Below, one piece after another: positions 1 to 5,338 of a stretch of 7,573 bases of DNA. The stretch lies in contig CALAKR010000074.1 of NCBI GenBank assembly GCA_937923225.1, positions 1-7,573 of the forward strand, in the 5' to 3' direction. The notes below the pieces were generated by a model. The model was given only the letters and a program-made list of their open reading frames with translations. It had not been told where the DNA came from and ran no database searches. A program made the position numbers and the translations under genes. The stretch's first letter is position 1; each line of letters begins with the position of its first letter. The stretch comes from an uncultured Aquabacterium sp. (GTDB lineage Bacteria; Pseudomonadota; Gammaproteobacteria; Burkholderiales; Burkholderiaceae_C).

Positions 1-464
1 TCTATCAGCACGTCGTGGTTGCCCGCCAGGATGGAGTACGGCACACCAGCGGTTTCCAGGTACTTCATGGCCTCGTCGGCCACGCGCCACTGGTTGGGCT
101 TGCCGACCTGGTCGACCACGTCACCCAGGTGGATCACGAAGGGGATGTTGTAGGCGGCCGCGTTGTCCGCGATCCATTGGGTCTGGGCCGCGAAGGGCGT
201 CGAGCCATAGGTGCGCTGGAACTGCTGGCCTTCGTCGGTGGTGGCGTAGCGCGAGTAGAACTGGGTGTCGGGCAGCACGGCCAGCGCGAAGCTGGTGACC
301 GTGCCTGCCGCCTGCGCGGGCTCCATCACGCCCATCAGGCCAGCACCTGCGGTCAGGGCCGACAGGGTGGCCGCACCGCGCAGCACCGCGCGCCGGTCGG
401 TCATCAACGGCGCATCGCCGGCCAGGGCTGCGTCTGCGGGCAGGCCCTTGTTCTCGTCACTCAT
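1..464 (-). CDS. Metallophosphoesterase (calcineurin-like), Tat-exported, 3' part outside window
   Basis: This is the first 154 codons of a minus-strand gene that runs off the left edge. I translated it from an ATG at 464-462, preceded by a Shine-Dalgarno AAGGA (473-477) 8 nt upstream. Residues 23-30 (DRRAVLRG) followed by a small hydrophobic stretch and an AQAA site near residue 53 look like a twin-arginine signal, so the enzyme is probably exported folded to the periplasm or beyond. After that come three motifs of the calcineurin-like phosphoesterase fold: PDTQ (65-68), GDVVD (114-118) and GNHD (148-151). These bind two metals and catalyse phosphoester hydrolysis. The first motif has Gln where the family consensus DxH has His, a variant seen in some extracellular members. 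The substrate cannot be told. A second in-frame ATG at residue 21 is an alternative start that would still keep the Tat motif. Confidence 0.88.
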   Translation of the reverse strand, partial: MSDENKGLPADAALAGDAPLMTDRRAVLRGAATLSALTAGAGLMGVMEPAQAAGTVTSFALAVLPDTQFYSRYATTDEGQQFQRTYGSTPFAAQTQWIADNAAAYNIPFVIHLGDVVDQVGKPNQWRVADEAMKYLETAGVPYSILAGNHDVLI

Positions 465-501
465 GGCTCAAATCCTTACTGCTTACGAGAGGTACAACAA
501 G

Positions 502-522
502 TTCGGCCCTCGTGGGGCCGAA
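502..522 (-). terminator. Hairpin, possible terminator after the DUF2236 gene
   Basis: Perfect 8-bp arms TTCGGCCC (502-509) and GGGCCGAA (515-522) flank a 5-nt loop. The hairpin lies in the 137-bp gap between the DUF2236 stop (602) and the phosphoesterase start (464). Read on the minus strand, the stem is followed by CTTGTTGTA, which is T-rich but not a clean T-tract. It may end the oxygenase transcript or sit in the leader of the phosphoesterase. The structure is seen directly; the role is inferred. Confidence 0.45.
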
Positions 523-601
523 TGGCGCCACGGTGTGCAGCGCGAGCAGCAGTCTGAGTTGACGACAAGACCAGGCGTTGACACGCCATGGGCCGGAAGA
601 T

Positions 602-1513
602 TCATGCGTTATTCGGCGCGCCCCCCTTGTCGGCCTGAGCCCGCTGCGCGCGCCATTCACGCACCATCGGCAGATAGCGCCACTCCTTGGGCAGCAGGCG
701 GAAGCTCACGCGAACCACGGTGCAGAACATGCGCAGCAGCACCTCATCGAAGCGAGACCACTTCATGCCCAGCTTGGCGCGCGCCTTCTCCGGCAGGGTG
801 CCGCGGGCCAGCCACTGCGAGAACCCGGTGACCATGGGATCGAGCAGCCGCCACACCGTCTTGGGAATGGAGTCGAACGGTGGGGGCGTTTCCCTCAGCT
901 TGATCGCATGGTCCGTGATGGGGGTCGGCACCAGGGTGTCGAGCATGCCGTCCCAGTAGCGCTTGAAGCTGGCGTAGTCCGGCGGCACGGGGCGCATCGA
1001 CAGGCCATAGCGCCGATACCACTCGATGGACTCCTGGTACAACTGCTCCTGTTCGCGTTCTGTGAGGGGTTTTCCAAAGCGCGCGGTCATCGAAATCACG
1101 CCTTCCACGAAGGTGGCATGCGTCCAGAAGAAAAGGTCCGGGCTCAGAGAGTGGTAGGCCTCGCCCGTGGCCAGGTGGCCCTTGATGTTGACGTGGTAAT
1201 CACGCACCCGGCGCCCGATGGCGCCCGGATCCGGCCCGTAGATGACACCCAGGATGGGCGGCAACGAGCGCAGCAGGCGGTTCCAGGGGTTCTTGAGGAA
1301 GACATCGCCCGAGTGCTGCTCCAGCGCACGGCTCACGGCCGGGTGCATGTTCTGCAGCAGGCCGATGCGGAAGATCGTGAGCAGGCCGCGCAGATCACCC
1401 AGGTGATCCCACAGCAGCGAATCAGGGCCCAGGCCTTGGGCACGCACCTCCGTGGGGGCGAATTCGGGCACGGGGGTGTCGGCAGCGGGCGATGTGGTGT
1501 GGGCAGCAAGCAC
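602..1513 (-). CDS. Oxygenase MpaB / rubber oxygenase-type protein (DUF2236)
   Basis: A 303-aa protein with no signal peptide. The start is a GTG (1513-1511) with a strong Shine-Dalgarno AAGGAG (1519-1524) 5 nt upstream. It matches the DUF2236 layout (ER-bound oxygenase MpaB / latex-clearing protein catalytic domain): a hydrophobic helix leading into MHPAVSRALEQHS (56-68), an Arg-rich stretch with YHVNIKG (106-112), then DLFFWTHATFVEGVI (126-140) and KPLTEREQEQLYQES (148-162). Characterised relatives bind haem b and use O2 to cleave polyisoprene or farnesyl chains, and His57, His67, His107 and His132 are possible haem or active-site residues. The substrate here is unknown; a lipid or isoprenoid is plausible. 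It is divergent from a TetR regulator across a palindromic site, so substrate-induced derepression is a reasonable guess. The length is usual for the bacterial cytoplasmic or membrane-associated branch. Confidence 0.85.
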   Translation of the reverse strand: MLAAHTTSPAADTPVPEFAPTEVRAQGLGPDSLLWDHLGDLRGLLTIFRIGLLQNMHPAVSRALEQHSGDVFLKNPWNRLLRSLPPILGVIYGPDPGAIGRRVRDYHVNIKGHLATGEAYHSLSPDLFFWTHATFVEGVISMTARFGKPLTEREQEQLYQESIEWYRRYGLSMRPVPPDYASFKRYWDGMLDTLVPTPITDHAIKLRETPPPFDSIPKTVWRLLDPMVTGFSQWLARGTLPEKARAKLGMKWSRFDEVLLRMFCTVVRVSFRLLPKEWRYLPMVREWRAQRAQADKGGAPNNA

Positions 1514-1549
1514 GGTGTCTCCTTGTCATGAATGGGCCTGCTCACTATG

Positions 1550-1569
1550 ATGCAAACAAATGTTCGCAT
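1550..1569. promoter_or_regulatory. Palindromic operator candidate between oxygenase and tetR genes
   Basis: The sequence reads ATGCAAACAAATGTTCGCAT. Eight of ten base pairs are symmetric (ATGCrAACAwwTGTTyGCAT), mismatched only at the central pair and one other. It lies 37-56 nt upstream of the oxygenase GTG and 44-63 nt upstream of the preferred tetR ATG. Size, symmetry and position between divergent genes fit a TetR-dimer site controlling both promoters. No binding data are implied. Confidence 0.65.
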
Positions 1570-1612
1570 TCAAGTCGCGAATGGACCGCTTTCAGATCGA
1601 CACCCTCACGCC

Positions 1613-2212
1613 ATGCGCAAGCCCCCCCAACAACAACGCTCCCAGGTGATGGTCCAGAACCTGATCGAGGCCACCGCCCGCGCTTTCGACCGACGCGGCC
1701 TGCACCTGACCACGCGTGATGTCGCGGAGGAGGCCGGCGTCAGCGTGGGCTCGCTCTACCAGTACTTCAAGAACAAGGACGAGCTGCTGGCGGGGTTGGT
1801 CTCGCGCATGGCTGCGGATGTGTCCCTGGTCGTGATGCGCAACCTGCCGCAGCGCCTGGCGCTGGATTACCCCACCTTCTACAAATCCTGCCTGCTGGAG
1901 ATCGTGGCACTGGTGTCGGACAACCCCGGCTACCGGGCCGTGGCCCGCCACTGGCACGAGCTGAGCACCGTGCAGGCCGTGCAGACCGCCGAGCAGCAGT
2001 TGATGGAGGTGGCGCGGCAGTACATGCTGCACCACCACAACGAGTACCAGCCCCGGGATCTGCAGGTCAGCGTCTTCGTGGGCTACAACAGCACCGTGTA
2101 CACGGTGATGCGCTACCTGAGCCTGCCGCATCCGCCCTTCGGCATCGACAGGCTGGTCAATGAGCTGACGGAGATGATGTCGGCATACGCGGAGCGCAAT
2201 GGCAAGGTGTGA
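1613..2212 (+). CDS. TetR/AcrR-family transcriptional regulator
   Basis: A 199-aa regulator. Residues 12-27 form the first helix (VMVQNLIEATARAFDR) and residues 32-60 (LTTRDVAEEAGVSVGSLYQYFKNKDELLA) are a textbook TetR helix-turn-helix with the typical YQYFKNKDELL recognition-helix end. The C-terminal two thirds are helical, unrelated to any ligand domain I can name, and presumably bind the inducer and dimerise. In-frame ATGs at 1532, 1547 and 1550 would extend the protein by up to 27 residues. I prefer 1613 because it gives the normal short arm before helix 1 and leaves the palindrome at 1550-1569 untranslated; no clear Shine-Dalgarno helps at any of them. The gene is divergent from the DUF2236 oxygenase and probably represses it and itself. 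Confidence 0.88.
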   Translation: MRKPPQQQRSQVMVQNLIEATARAFDRRGLHLTTRDVAEEAGVSVGSLYQYFKNKDELLAGLVSRMAADVSLVVMRNLPQRLALDYPTFYKSCLLEIVALVSDNPGYRAVARHWHELSTVQAVQTAEQQLMEVARQYMLHHHNEYQPRDLQVSVFVGYNSTVYTVMRYLSLPHPPFGIDRLVNELTEMMSAYAERNGKV

Positions 2213-2217
2213 GGGCG

Positions 2218-2235
2218 CAAAGGATGGTCCCTTTG
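2218..2235 (+). terminator. Weak hairpin after tetR
   Basis: CAAAGG (2218-2223) and CCTTTG (2230-2235) form a 6-bp stem with a 6-nt loop, starting 6 nt after the tetR stop. No T-tract follows, so a terminator role is only a guess. Confidence 0.25.
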
Positions 2236-2263
2236 GCCTATAGGCTGCGGTCGGGCATTTAAG

Positions 2264-2280
2264 GTATAAATCATTTATAC
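2264..2280. promoter_or_regulatory. Perfect 17-bp AT-rich palindrome upstream of the H1/RHH-like gene
   Basis: GTATAAAT-C-ATTTATAC has perfect 8-bp arms around one base, in otherwise GC-rich DNA. It ends 19 nt before the ATG at 2300. It contains TATAAA, which could be part of a -10 element, but I see no convincing -35 at normal spacing. It may be an operator, possibly for the ribbon-helix-helix-like product of the gene that follows. Confidence 0.6.
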
Positions 2281-2299
2281 GATTTACCGAGGTCCATCG

Positions 2300-2755
2300 A
2301 TGCCCGCAACCGTTCCCGCCACCACGTCCGCCCCGGCCACCTCATCCGATGCCCCCGCCCGCAAGGCGGCTGTGACCAAGCCAGTGGCCAAGAAGACAGC
2401 CGCGAAGAAGCCCGCCGTGAAACGCCCTGCGGCCAAGAAGGCGCCTGCCAGCAAGGTCGCCGCCAAGACAACCAAGGCACCGGCAACTCCCAAGCCGGTA
2501 GCTGCGCCCAAGGCCGCCGCCCCGAAGAAGGTCAAGCACAAGCTGGTGCGCGACAGCTTCACGATGCCCCACGATGACTTCAAGCTCATCGATCAGCTCA
2601 AGGAGCGCGCCCTGGGCTTCAAGCGCCCCACCAAGAAGAGCGAGTTGCTGCGTGCGGGCCTTCAGGCGCTGGCGGGCCTGAGCGACGCCAGGCTCAAGGC
2701 AGCGCTCGACGCCTTGGCCCCTCTCAAACCCGGCCGCCCCCGCAAAGACGGCTGA
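2300..2755 (+). CDS. Histone H1/PhaF-like basic protein with RHH-like domain and AT-hook-like end
   Basis: A 151-aa protein starting at ATG 2300, with GAGG (2289-2292) 7 nt upstream. Residues 1-20 are Ala/Thr/Pro/Ser-rich. Residues 21-78 are a low-complexity Lys/Ala/Pro tail with repeated AAKK, VAKK and PKPVA units, like the C-terminal tails of AlgP, PhaF and bacterial H1-like proteins, which bind DNA without sequence specificity. From residue 79 the sequence is ordinary: a short strand (RDSFTMP, 84-90), a helix (91-105) and a second helix (KKSELLRAGLQAL, 112-124), the order and size of a ribbon-helix-helix domain, then a further helix. The C-terminus (PGRPRK, 144-149) has the GRP core of an AT-hook. 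The protein is likely nucleoid-associated, perhaps with site-specific binding. The RHH and AT-hook assignments are my inference. A PhaF-type granule-binding phasin role is less likely because no phasin domain is visible. Confidence 0.8.
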   Translation: MPATVPATTSAPATSSDAPARKAAVTKPVAKKTAAKKPAVKRPAAKKAPASKVAAKTTKAPATPKPVAAPKAAAPKKVKHKLVRDSFTMPHDDFKLIDQLKERALGFKRPTKKSELLRAGLQALAGLSDARLKAALDALAPLKPGRPRKDG

Positions 2756-2762
2756 GTAGGCC

Positions 2763-2778
2763 AGCGGGATACCCCGCT
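2763..2778 (+). terminator. Hairpin after the H1/RHH-like gene
   Basis: AGCGGG (2763-2768) and CCCGCT (2773-2778) form a 6-bp GC-rich stem with loop ATAC, 8 nt after the stop codon. It is followed by TTGGG rather than a T-tract, so it is a possible but unproven terminator. Confidence 0.3.
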
Positions 2779-2842
2779 TGGGCGGCAGCCTATTGCCCTG
2801 CCTCAAGGAACGGGCATCCGCCAGCCGCTACCATCTGGCTCC

Positions 2843-3049
2843 ATGATTCACACTCGCACGGTCAAGGGTCAGGTGGCAGTCCTGTCCTCAAACCCCGACC
2901 TGAATCCACTGCACACCCGGCTGCTGCGCATGGTCAACGGCTTCACCCCTACGGAGTGGTTGCTCAAGCTCTTGTCCAGCAGCCAGAACGTTCCGGACAA
3001 CGTGGTTCACGATCTGGAACGCGAAGGCCTCATCGCCCGGGTTGAGTGA
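2843..3049 (+). CDS. Small winged-helix-like protein, function unknown
   Basis: A 68-aa protein starting at ATG 2843 without a clear Shine-Dalgarno. The pattern KGQ..LSSNPDLNPLHTRLLRMVNGFTPTEWLLKLL (8-43) followed by VPDNVVHDLEREGLIARVE (50-68) resembles a small winged-helix-like domain. I recall this domain from beta-proteobacterial proteins, where it often sits next to or inside regulatory proteins ('L..LQ.RLL.LVDG.RS..EL ... L..L...GLI'). Here it stands alone. The last helix and the GLIARV strand would be the end of the fold. It may bind protein rather than DNA, and I do not assign a role. Its stop codon lies 6 nt from that of the convergent VF530 gene, inside a shared inverted repeat. Confidence 0.65.
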   Translation: MIHTRTVKGQVAVLSSNPDLNPLHTRLLRMVNGFTPTEWLLKLLSSSQNVPDNVVHDLEREGLIARVE

Positions 3050-3061
3050 CCCCGGTCACTC
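3044..3061. terminator. Inverted repeat spanning two convergent stop codons
   Basis: GAGTGACC (3044-3051) and GGTCACTC (3054-3061) are perfect 8-bp arms with a 2-nt centre, so a real hairpin would open to a larger loop. The arms contain the TGA of the upstream gene (3047-3049) and, on the other strand, the TGA of the VF530 gene (3058-3056). It may be a compact bidirectional transcript end. No T-tracts flank it. Confidence 0.35.
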
Positions 3062-3289
3062 CCTGCCCTTGGCAGCCTGGGCACGCCGCCATGTCTCAAG
3101 GTACAAGGCCTCGACCTTGGCGCGGGCCCACGGTGTCCTGCGCAGGAACTTCAAGCTCGATGACACGCTGGGGTCGTGCGTGAAACAACGCACCGGAATG
3201 AGGCGGCCGAGCTCGCTCCAACCGTAGTAATCGGACAGGTCCTCGACCATGTGGGCCAGGGTCACGCCATGCAGCGGGTCTTTGTTCAT
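3056..3289 (-). CDS. VF530 family DNA-binding protein (DUF2132)
   Basis: A 77-aa protein covering the whole family length. Conserved features are KDPLHGVTL (3-11), YYGWSELG (21-28), IPVRCF (31-36), DPSVSSSLKFLRRTPWARAKVEALYL (39-64). These are hallmarks of VF530, a small helical protein from Vibrio fischeri reported as DNA-binding. Its biological role is not established as far as I know. I chose the ATG at 3289-3287 because conservation starts there; the frame stays open further upstream (a GTG two codons before is a possible alternative), but that extension has no family similarity. The Shine-Dalgarno is weak. The gene is convergent with the 68-aa ORF and divergent from yceI. Confidence 0.85.
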   Translation of the reverse strand: MNKDPLHGVTLAHMVEDLSDYYGWSELGRLIPVRCFTHDPSVSSSLKFLRRTPWARAKVEALYLETWRRAQAAKGRE

Positions 3290-3338
3290 CGACACTCGGA
3301 AATTGTGGCTCGCCACGTCCGACAAGAATAATGCACTG

Positions 3339-3348
3339 TTGTCGACAA
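3339..3348. promoter_or_regulatory. Perfect 10-bp palindrome in the VF530/yceI divergent gap
   Basis: TTGTCGACAA lies midway in the 122-bp gap between the divergent VF530 and YceI genes. A looser -10-like AATAAT (3327-3332) lies just before it. A 10-bp palindrome can arise by chance, so its role as an operator is speculative. Confidence 0.25.
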
Positions 3349-3411
3349 TGGCCCACCCCATTCGTCGTGGTGTTGGCGCTCCTGCCAATCCGTGCATAAA
3401 GAGGACTGATG

Positions 3412-3984
3412 ATGAAACTACTGCCGCTCATCCCCGCCCTGCTCGCCGTCTCCGTCGCCGCACAGGCCGCGCCCATGACCTACGACATCGAGCCCACGCA
3501 CACCTACCCCAGCTTCGAGGCCGACCACATGGGCATGTCGAACTGGCGCGGCAAGCTGAACAAGAGCGCCGGCACCATTGTCTATGACAAGGCCACCGGC
3601 GCAGGCAGCGTCGATGTGCAGATGGACTTGGCCAGCATCGACTTCGGTCTTGACGCGATGAACGCCTGGGCCACGGGCAAGGACTTCTTCAATGTCGAGA
3701 AGAACCCGACGGCGACCTTCAAGGGCCGCCTGGCTGGTGCCAAGGCCGGTGTGCCGACGCAGGTGGTGGGTGAGCTGACACTGAACGGCAAGACCCGGCC
3801 GATGACCCTGTCCATCCACCAGCTCAAGTGCATGCCGCACCCGATGCTCAAGCGCGACTTCTGCGGTGCCGATGCCTCGGGCAGCTTCAACCGAGAGGAG
3901 TTCGGTTTGGCTGCGGGTAAGGATTGGGGGTTCAAGATGGACGTGAACCTGCGTATTCAGGTAGAGGCTGTGGCCCGGGAGTGA
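3412..3984 (+). CDS. YceI family periplasmic lipid-binding protein
   Basis: A 190-aa protein. Residues 1-20 are a Sec signal peptide ending AQA-AP, so it should be periplasmic. The mature part follows YceI: a start YDIEPTHTYPSFEADHMGMSNWRGKL (24-49), GSVDVQMDLASIDFG (65-79), DFFNVEKNPTATFKG (91-105), a GELTLNGKTRPMTLS strand pair (120-134) and REEFGL near the end (161-166). YceI-fold proteins are beta-barrels that hold a polyisoprenoid or other long lipid chain. Cys140 and Cys151 (KCMPHPMLKRDFCGAD) are the paired cysteines of one subfamily and may form a disulphide. Two ATGs lie in tandem (3409 and 3412). AGAGGA at 3400-3405 is 6 nt from the second but only 3 nt from the first, so I chose 3412. 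A DUF3820 gene follows 8 bp after the stop, probably in the same transcript. Confidence 0.9.
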   Translation: MKLLPLIPALLAVSVAAQAAPMTYDIEPTHTYPSFEADHMGMSNWRGKLNKSAGTIVYDKATGAGSVDVQMDLASIDFGLDAMNAWATGKDFFNVEKNPTATFKGRLAGAKAGVPTQVVGELTLNGKTRPMTLSIHQLKCMPHPMLKRDFCGADASGSFNREEFGLAAGKDWGFKMDVNLRIQVEAVARE

Positions 3985-3992
3985 GCGGCCAC

Positions 3993-4217
3993 ATGAACGC
4001 CGAAGACTTGCACAAGCTCGTCACCATGCGGATGCCCTTTGGCAAGCACAAGGACGTGATCCTGGCGGATCTGCCCGCCAACTACCTGGCCTGGTTCGCC
4101 CGAGAAGGCTTCCCGAAGGGCCAGTTGGGCCAGTTGCTGGCCACGATGCACGAGATCGACCACAACGGCCTGCGTGACCTGCTGAAGCCTTTGCGGCAAC
4201 AACAGCCGCCGCGCTGA
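3993..4217 (+). CDS. DUF3820 family protein
   Basis: A 74-aa cytoplasmic protein with the full DUF3820 (PF12843) pattern: MPFGKHKDVILADLPANYLAWFAREGFPKGQLGQLLATMHEIDHNGLRDLLKPLR (14-68). The family includes a Pseudomonas protein named as a putative quorum-sensing-regulated virulence factor, but the biochemical role is unknown. The ATG at 3993 has GGGAG (3977-3981) 11 nt upstream. A GTG at 3981, overlapping the yceI TGA in the manner of coupled genes, would add four residues and is a fair alternative. The frame is open further upstream through yceI, but that part is a shadow. The gene converges on the PF10118 gene 17 bp away. Confidence 0.85.
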   Translation: MNAEDLHKLVTMRMPFGKHKDVILADLPANYLAWFAREGFPKGQLGQLLATMHEIDHNGLRDLLKPLRQQQPPR

Positions 4218-4242
4218 TCCCGCGGGGCCCTTGCTCAGCGCG
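4210..4242. terminator. Inverted repeat spanning the DUF3820/PF10118 convergent stops
   Basis: CGCGCTGA (4210-4217) and TCAGCGCG (4235-4242) are perfect 8-bp arms separated by 17 nt, which hold a second small palindrome CCCGCGGG (4219-4226). Each arm carries one gene's TGA. It is a possible bidirectional transcript end. No T-tract is present. Confidence 0.4.
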
Positions 4243-5116
4243 CGGCCTGGTACAGCGCCGCACCGGCGACCATCGGGTCGCCCGTGCGGTCGTAGGCCTC
4301 GACCCACGCGTCGTAGTTGTGGATGGCCTCTTGCTGCCAAGGGTGGAAGCCCGGCTTGAAGTAGGCGAACAAGGTGCCCAGGTGGCTGGAGATGATGCCC
4401 TTGTAGCCGAACAGCCACCAGCGGCACTTGGCCATCATCCACATGCGCTTGCCGAACGGGATGCCGTCGTTCTTGAGCAGGCGGTTGGTGAAGCGGATGG
4501 TCAGGTAGCTCAGGAACAGGGTCACGTGGGCCATGGCCAGGCAGCGCTTGAAGTAGCCCACCTTGGCCACCTTCTGCATCACATCAAAGGCCACGGCCTT
4601 GTGCTCCATCTCTTCGACGGCATGCCAGGCCATCATGGCGCGCAGCTTGGGATCGGCGTTGGCCATGGTGCGCTTCTCGACGAAGAAGATCTCGGCCAGC
4701 ATGGCGGTGAAGTGCTCGAAGGCCGAGGTCAACGCCAGGTTGTATTCCTTGGAGAAGTGCTTGGTGTGGAACGCGTTGTTCGCGTTGATGAAATTGACGA
4801 TGGCGTCGATGTCCATGCCCTGCTCACGCAGGCGCTGGTTGTACTTGGAGTGCACGATGCCGTGCTGGCCTTCCTGGCGGATGAAGGTCTTGATCTCGGC
4901 CAGCAGTTGCGGGTCAGAGGTCTGCTCGCGGAAGGCGCGCACGCACGAGATGAAGTAGCGCTCACCATCCGGGAAGGCCGCTTGCAGGGCGTCGATCAGG
5001 CGCGACTTGTACGGGCTGTTCTCGTACCACCAGCGGGGCAACTCGCCGTCCAGGCCGAAATCGAGCTTCTCGCGGGCGACGAGTTCCTTGGCGTTGTGCA
5101 GGGCTTGTTGGCTCAT
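4235..5116 (-). CDS. PF10118 'metal-dependent hydrolase', ferritin-like di-metal protein
   Basis: A 293-aa protein. I placed the start at ATG 5116-5114 because AGAGGAG (5123-5129) lies 6 nt upstream; a longer frame to 5176 adds 20 residues that precede this site. The protein matches the family annotated as 'predicted metal-dependent hydrolase' (PF10118, COG3687), with LPRWWYENSPYKSRLIDALQAAFPDGERYF (26-55) as its signature. It is helical, with putative metal ligands Glu52, Glu82-x-x-His85, Glu134 and Glu169-x-x-His172 (in WHAVEEMEHK). That is the E, ExxH, E, ExxH order of ferritin-like diiron proteins, so oxygenase or oxidase chemistry is as likely as hydrolysis. Residues 187-207 are hydrophobic and may contact the membrane. 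It stands alone, convergent with DUF3820 and divergent from mipA. Family confidence is high; reaction unknown. Confidence 0.87.
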   Translation of the reverse strand: MSQQALHNAKELVAREKLDFGLDGELPRWWYENSPYKSRLIDALQAAFPDGERYFISCVRAFREQTSDPQLLAEIKTFIRQEGQHGIVHSKYNQRLREQGMDIDAIVNFINANNAFHTKHFSKEYNLALTSAFEHFTAMLAEIFFVEKRTMANADPKLRAMMAWHAVEEMEHKAVAFDVMQKVAKVGYFKRCLAMAHVTLFLSYLTIRFTNRLLKNDGIPFGKRMWMMAKCRWWLFGYKGIISSHLGTLFAYFKPGFHPWQQEAIHNYDAWVEAYDRTGDPMVAGAALYQAAR

Positions 5117-5177
5117 GTCTGTCTCCTCTTGGGCCTCGTGGGGCACCAGATTGATTTGTGTCGATCTTAGGAGCAAG

Positions 5178-5230
5178 CCATGAGCCTGCGAGGCAGCCTG
5201 GGCGACAAGGGGGCAGGCTGCGCGTCATGG
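5178..5230. other. Two-tier imperfect hairpin in the PF10118/mipA divergent gap
   Basis: An inner stem GCAGCCTG (5193-5200) / CAGGCTGC (5214-5221) with a 13-nt loop is nested in an outer stem CCATGA (5178-5183) / TCATGG (5225-5230). The internal loop is 9 nt on the left and 3 nt on the right. The structure lies in the 222-bp gap between two divergent genes, so it is not a normal terminator position. It may be a regulatory or protein-binding structure. Confidence 0.35.
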
Positions 5231-5287
5231 GCCCGCCCAGACCGTGCATTAAGCACGCGGCGATGAGCCATTACATTGCTGGATAAC

Positions 5288-5310
5288 CTGCCCCCCTGTG
5301 TTAGGGGCAG
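5288..5310 (+). other. Hairpin in the probable mipA leader
   Basis: CTGCCCC (5288-5294) and GGGGCAG (5304-5310) form a perfect 7-bp stem with a 9-nt loop, ending 28 nt before the mipA ATG. If transcribed it would lie in the 5' leader and could affect mRNA stability or translation. Without a mapped transcription start this is inference. Confidence 0.35.
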
Positions 5311-5338
5311 CGCAGCATCCCACAAAGCAGACACCACC

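Noticed and set aside
15..831. Plus-strand ORFs at 15-557 and 265-831
   Set aside because: They are antisense to the phosphoesterase, whose Tat and metal motifs read clearly on the minus strand, and run on into the non-coding gap and the end of the oxygenase gene.
578..1531. A 317-aa plus-strand ORF
   Set aside because: It is antisense to the DUF2236 gene, His/Gln/Arg-rich with no family pattern, and arises from the high GC content.
2843..3289. The 68-aa ORF and VF530 gene as a toxin-antitoxin pair
   Set aside because: They are convergent rather than co-transcribed, and neither resembles a known toxin.
3056..3397. Longer start for the VF530 gene
   Set aside because: The extra N-terminal residues are translated promoter sequence without family similarity; conservation begins at the ATG at 3289.
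4319..5170. A 283-aa plus-strand ORF
   Set aside because: It is the mirror of the PF10118 gene, a Gly/His/Val/Leu-rich shadow without recognisable domains.
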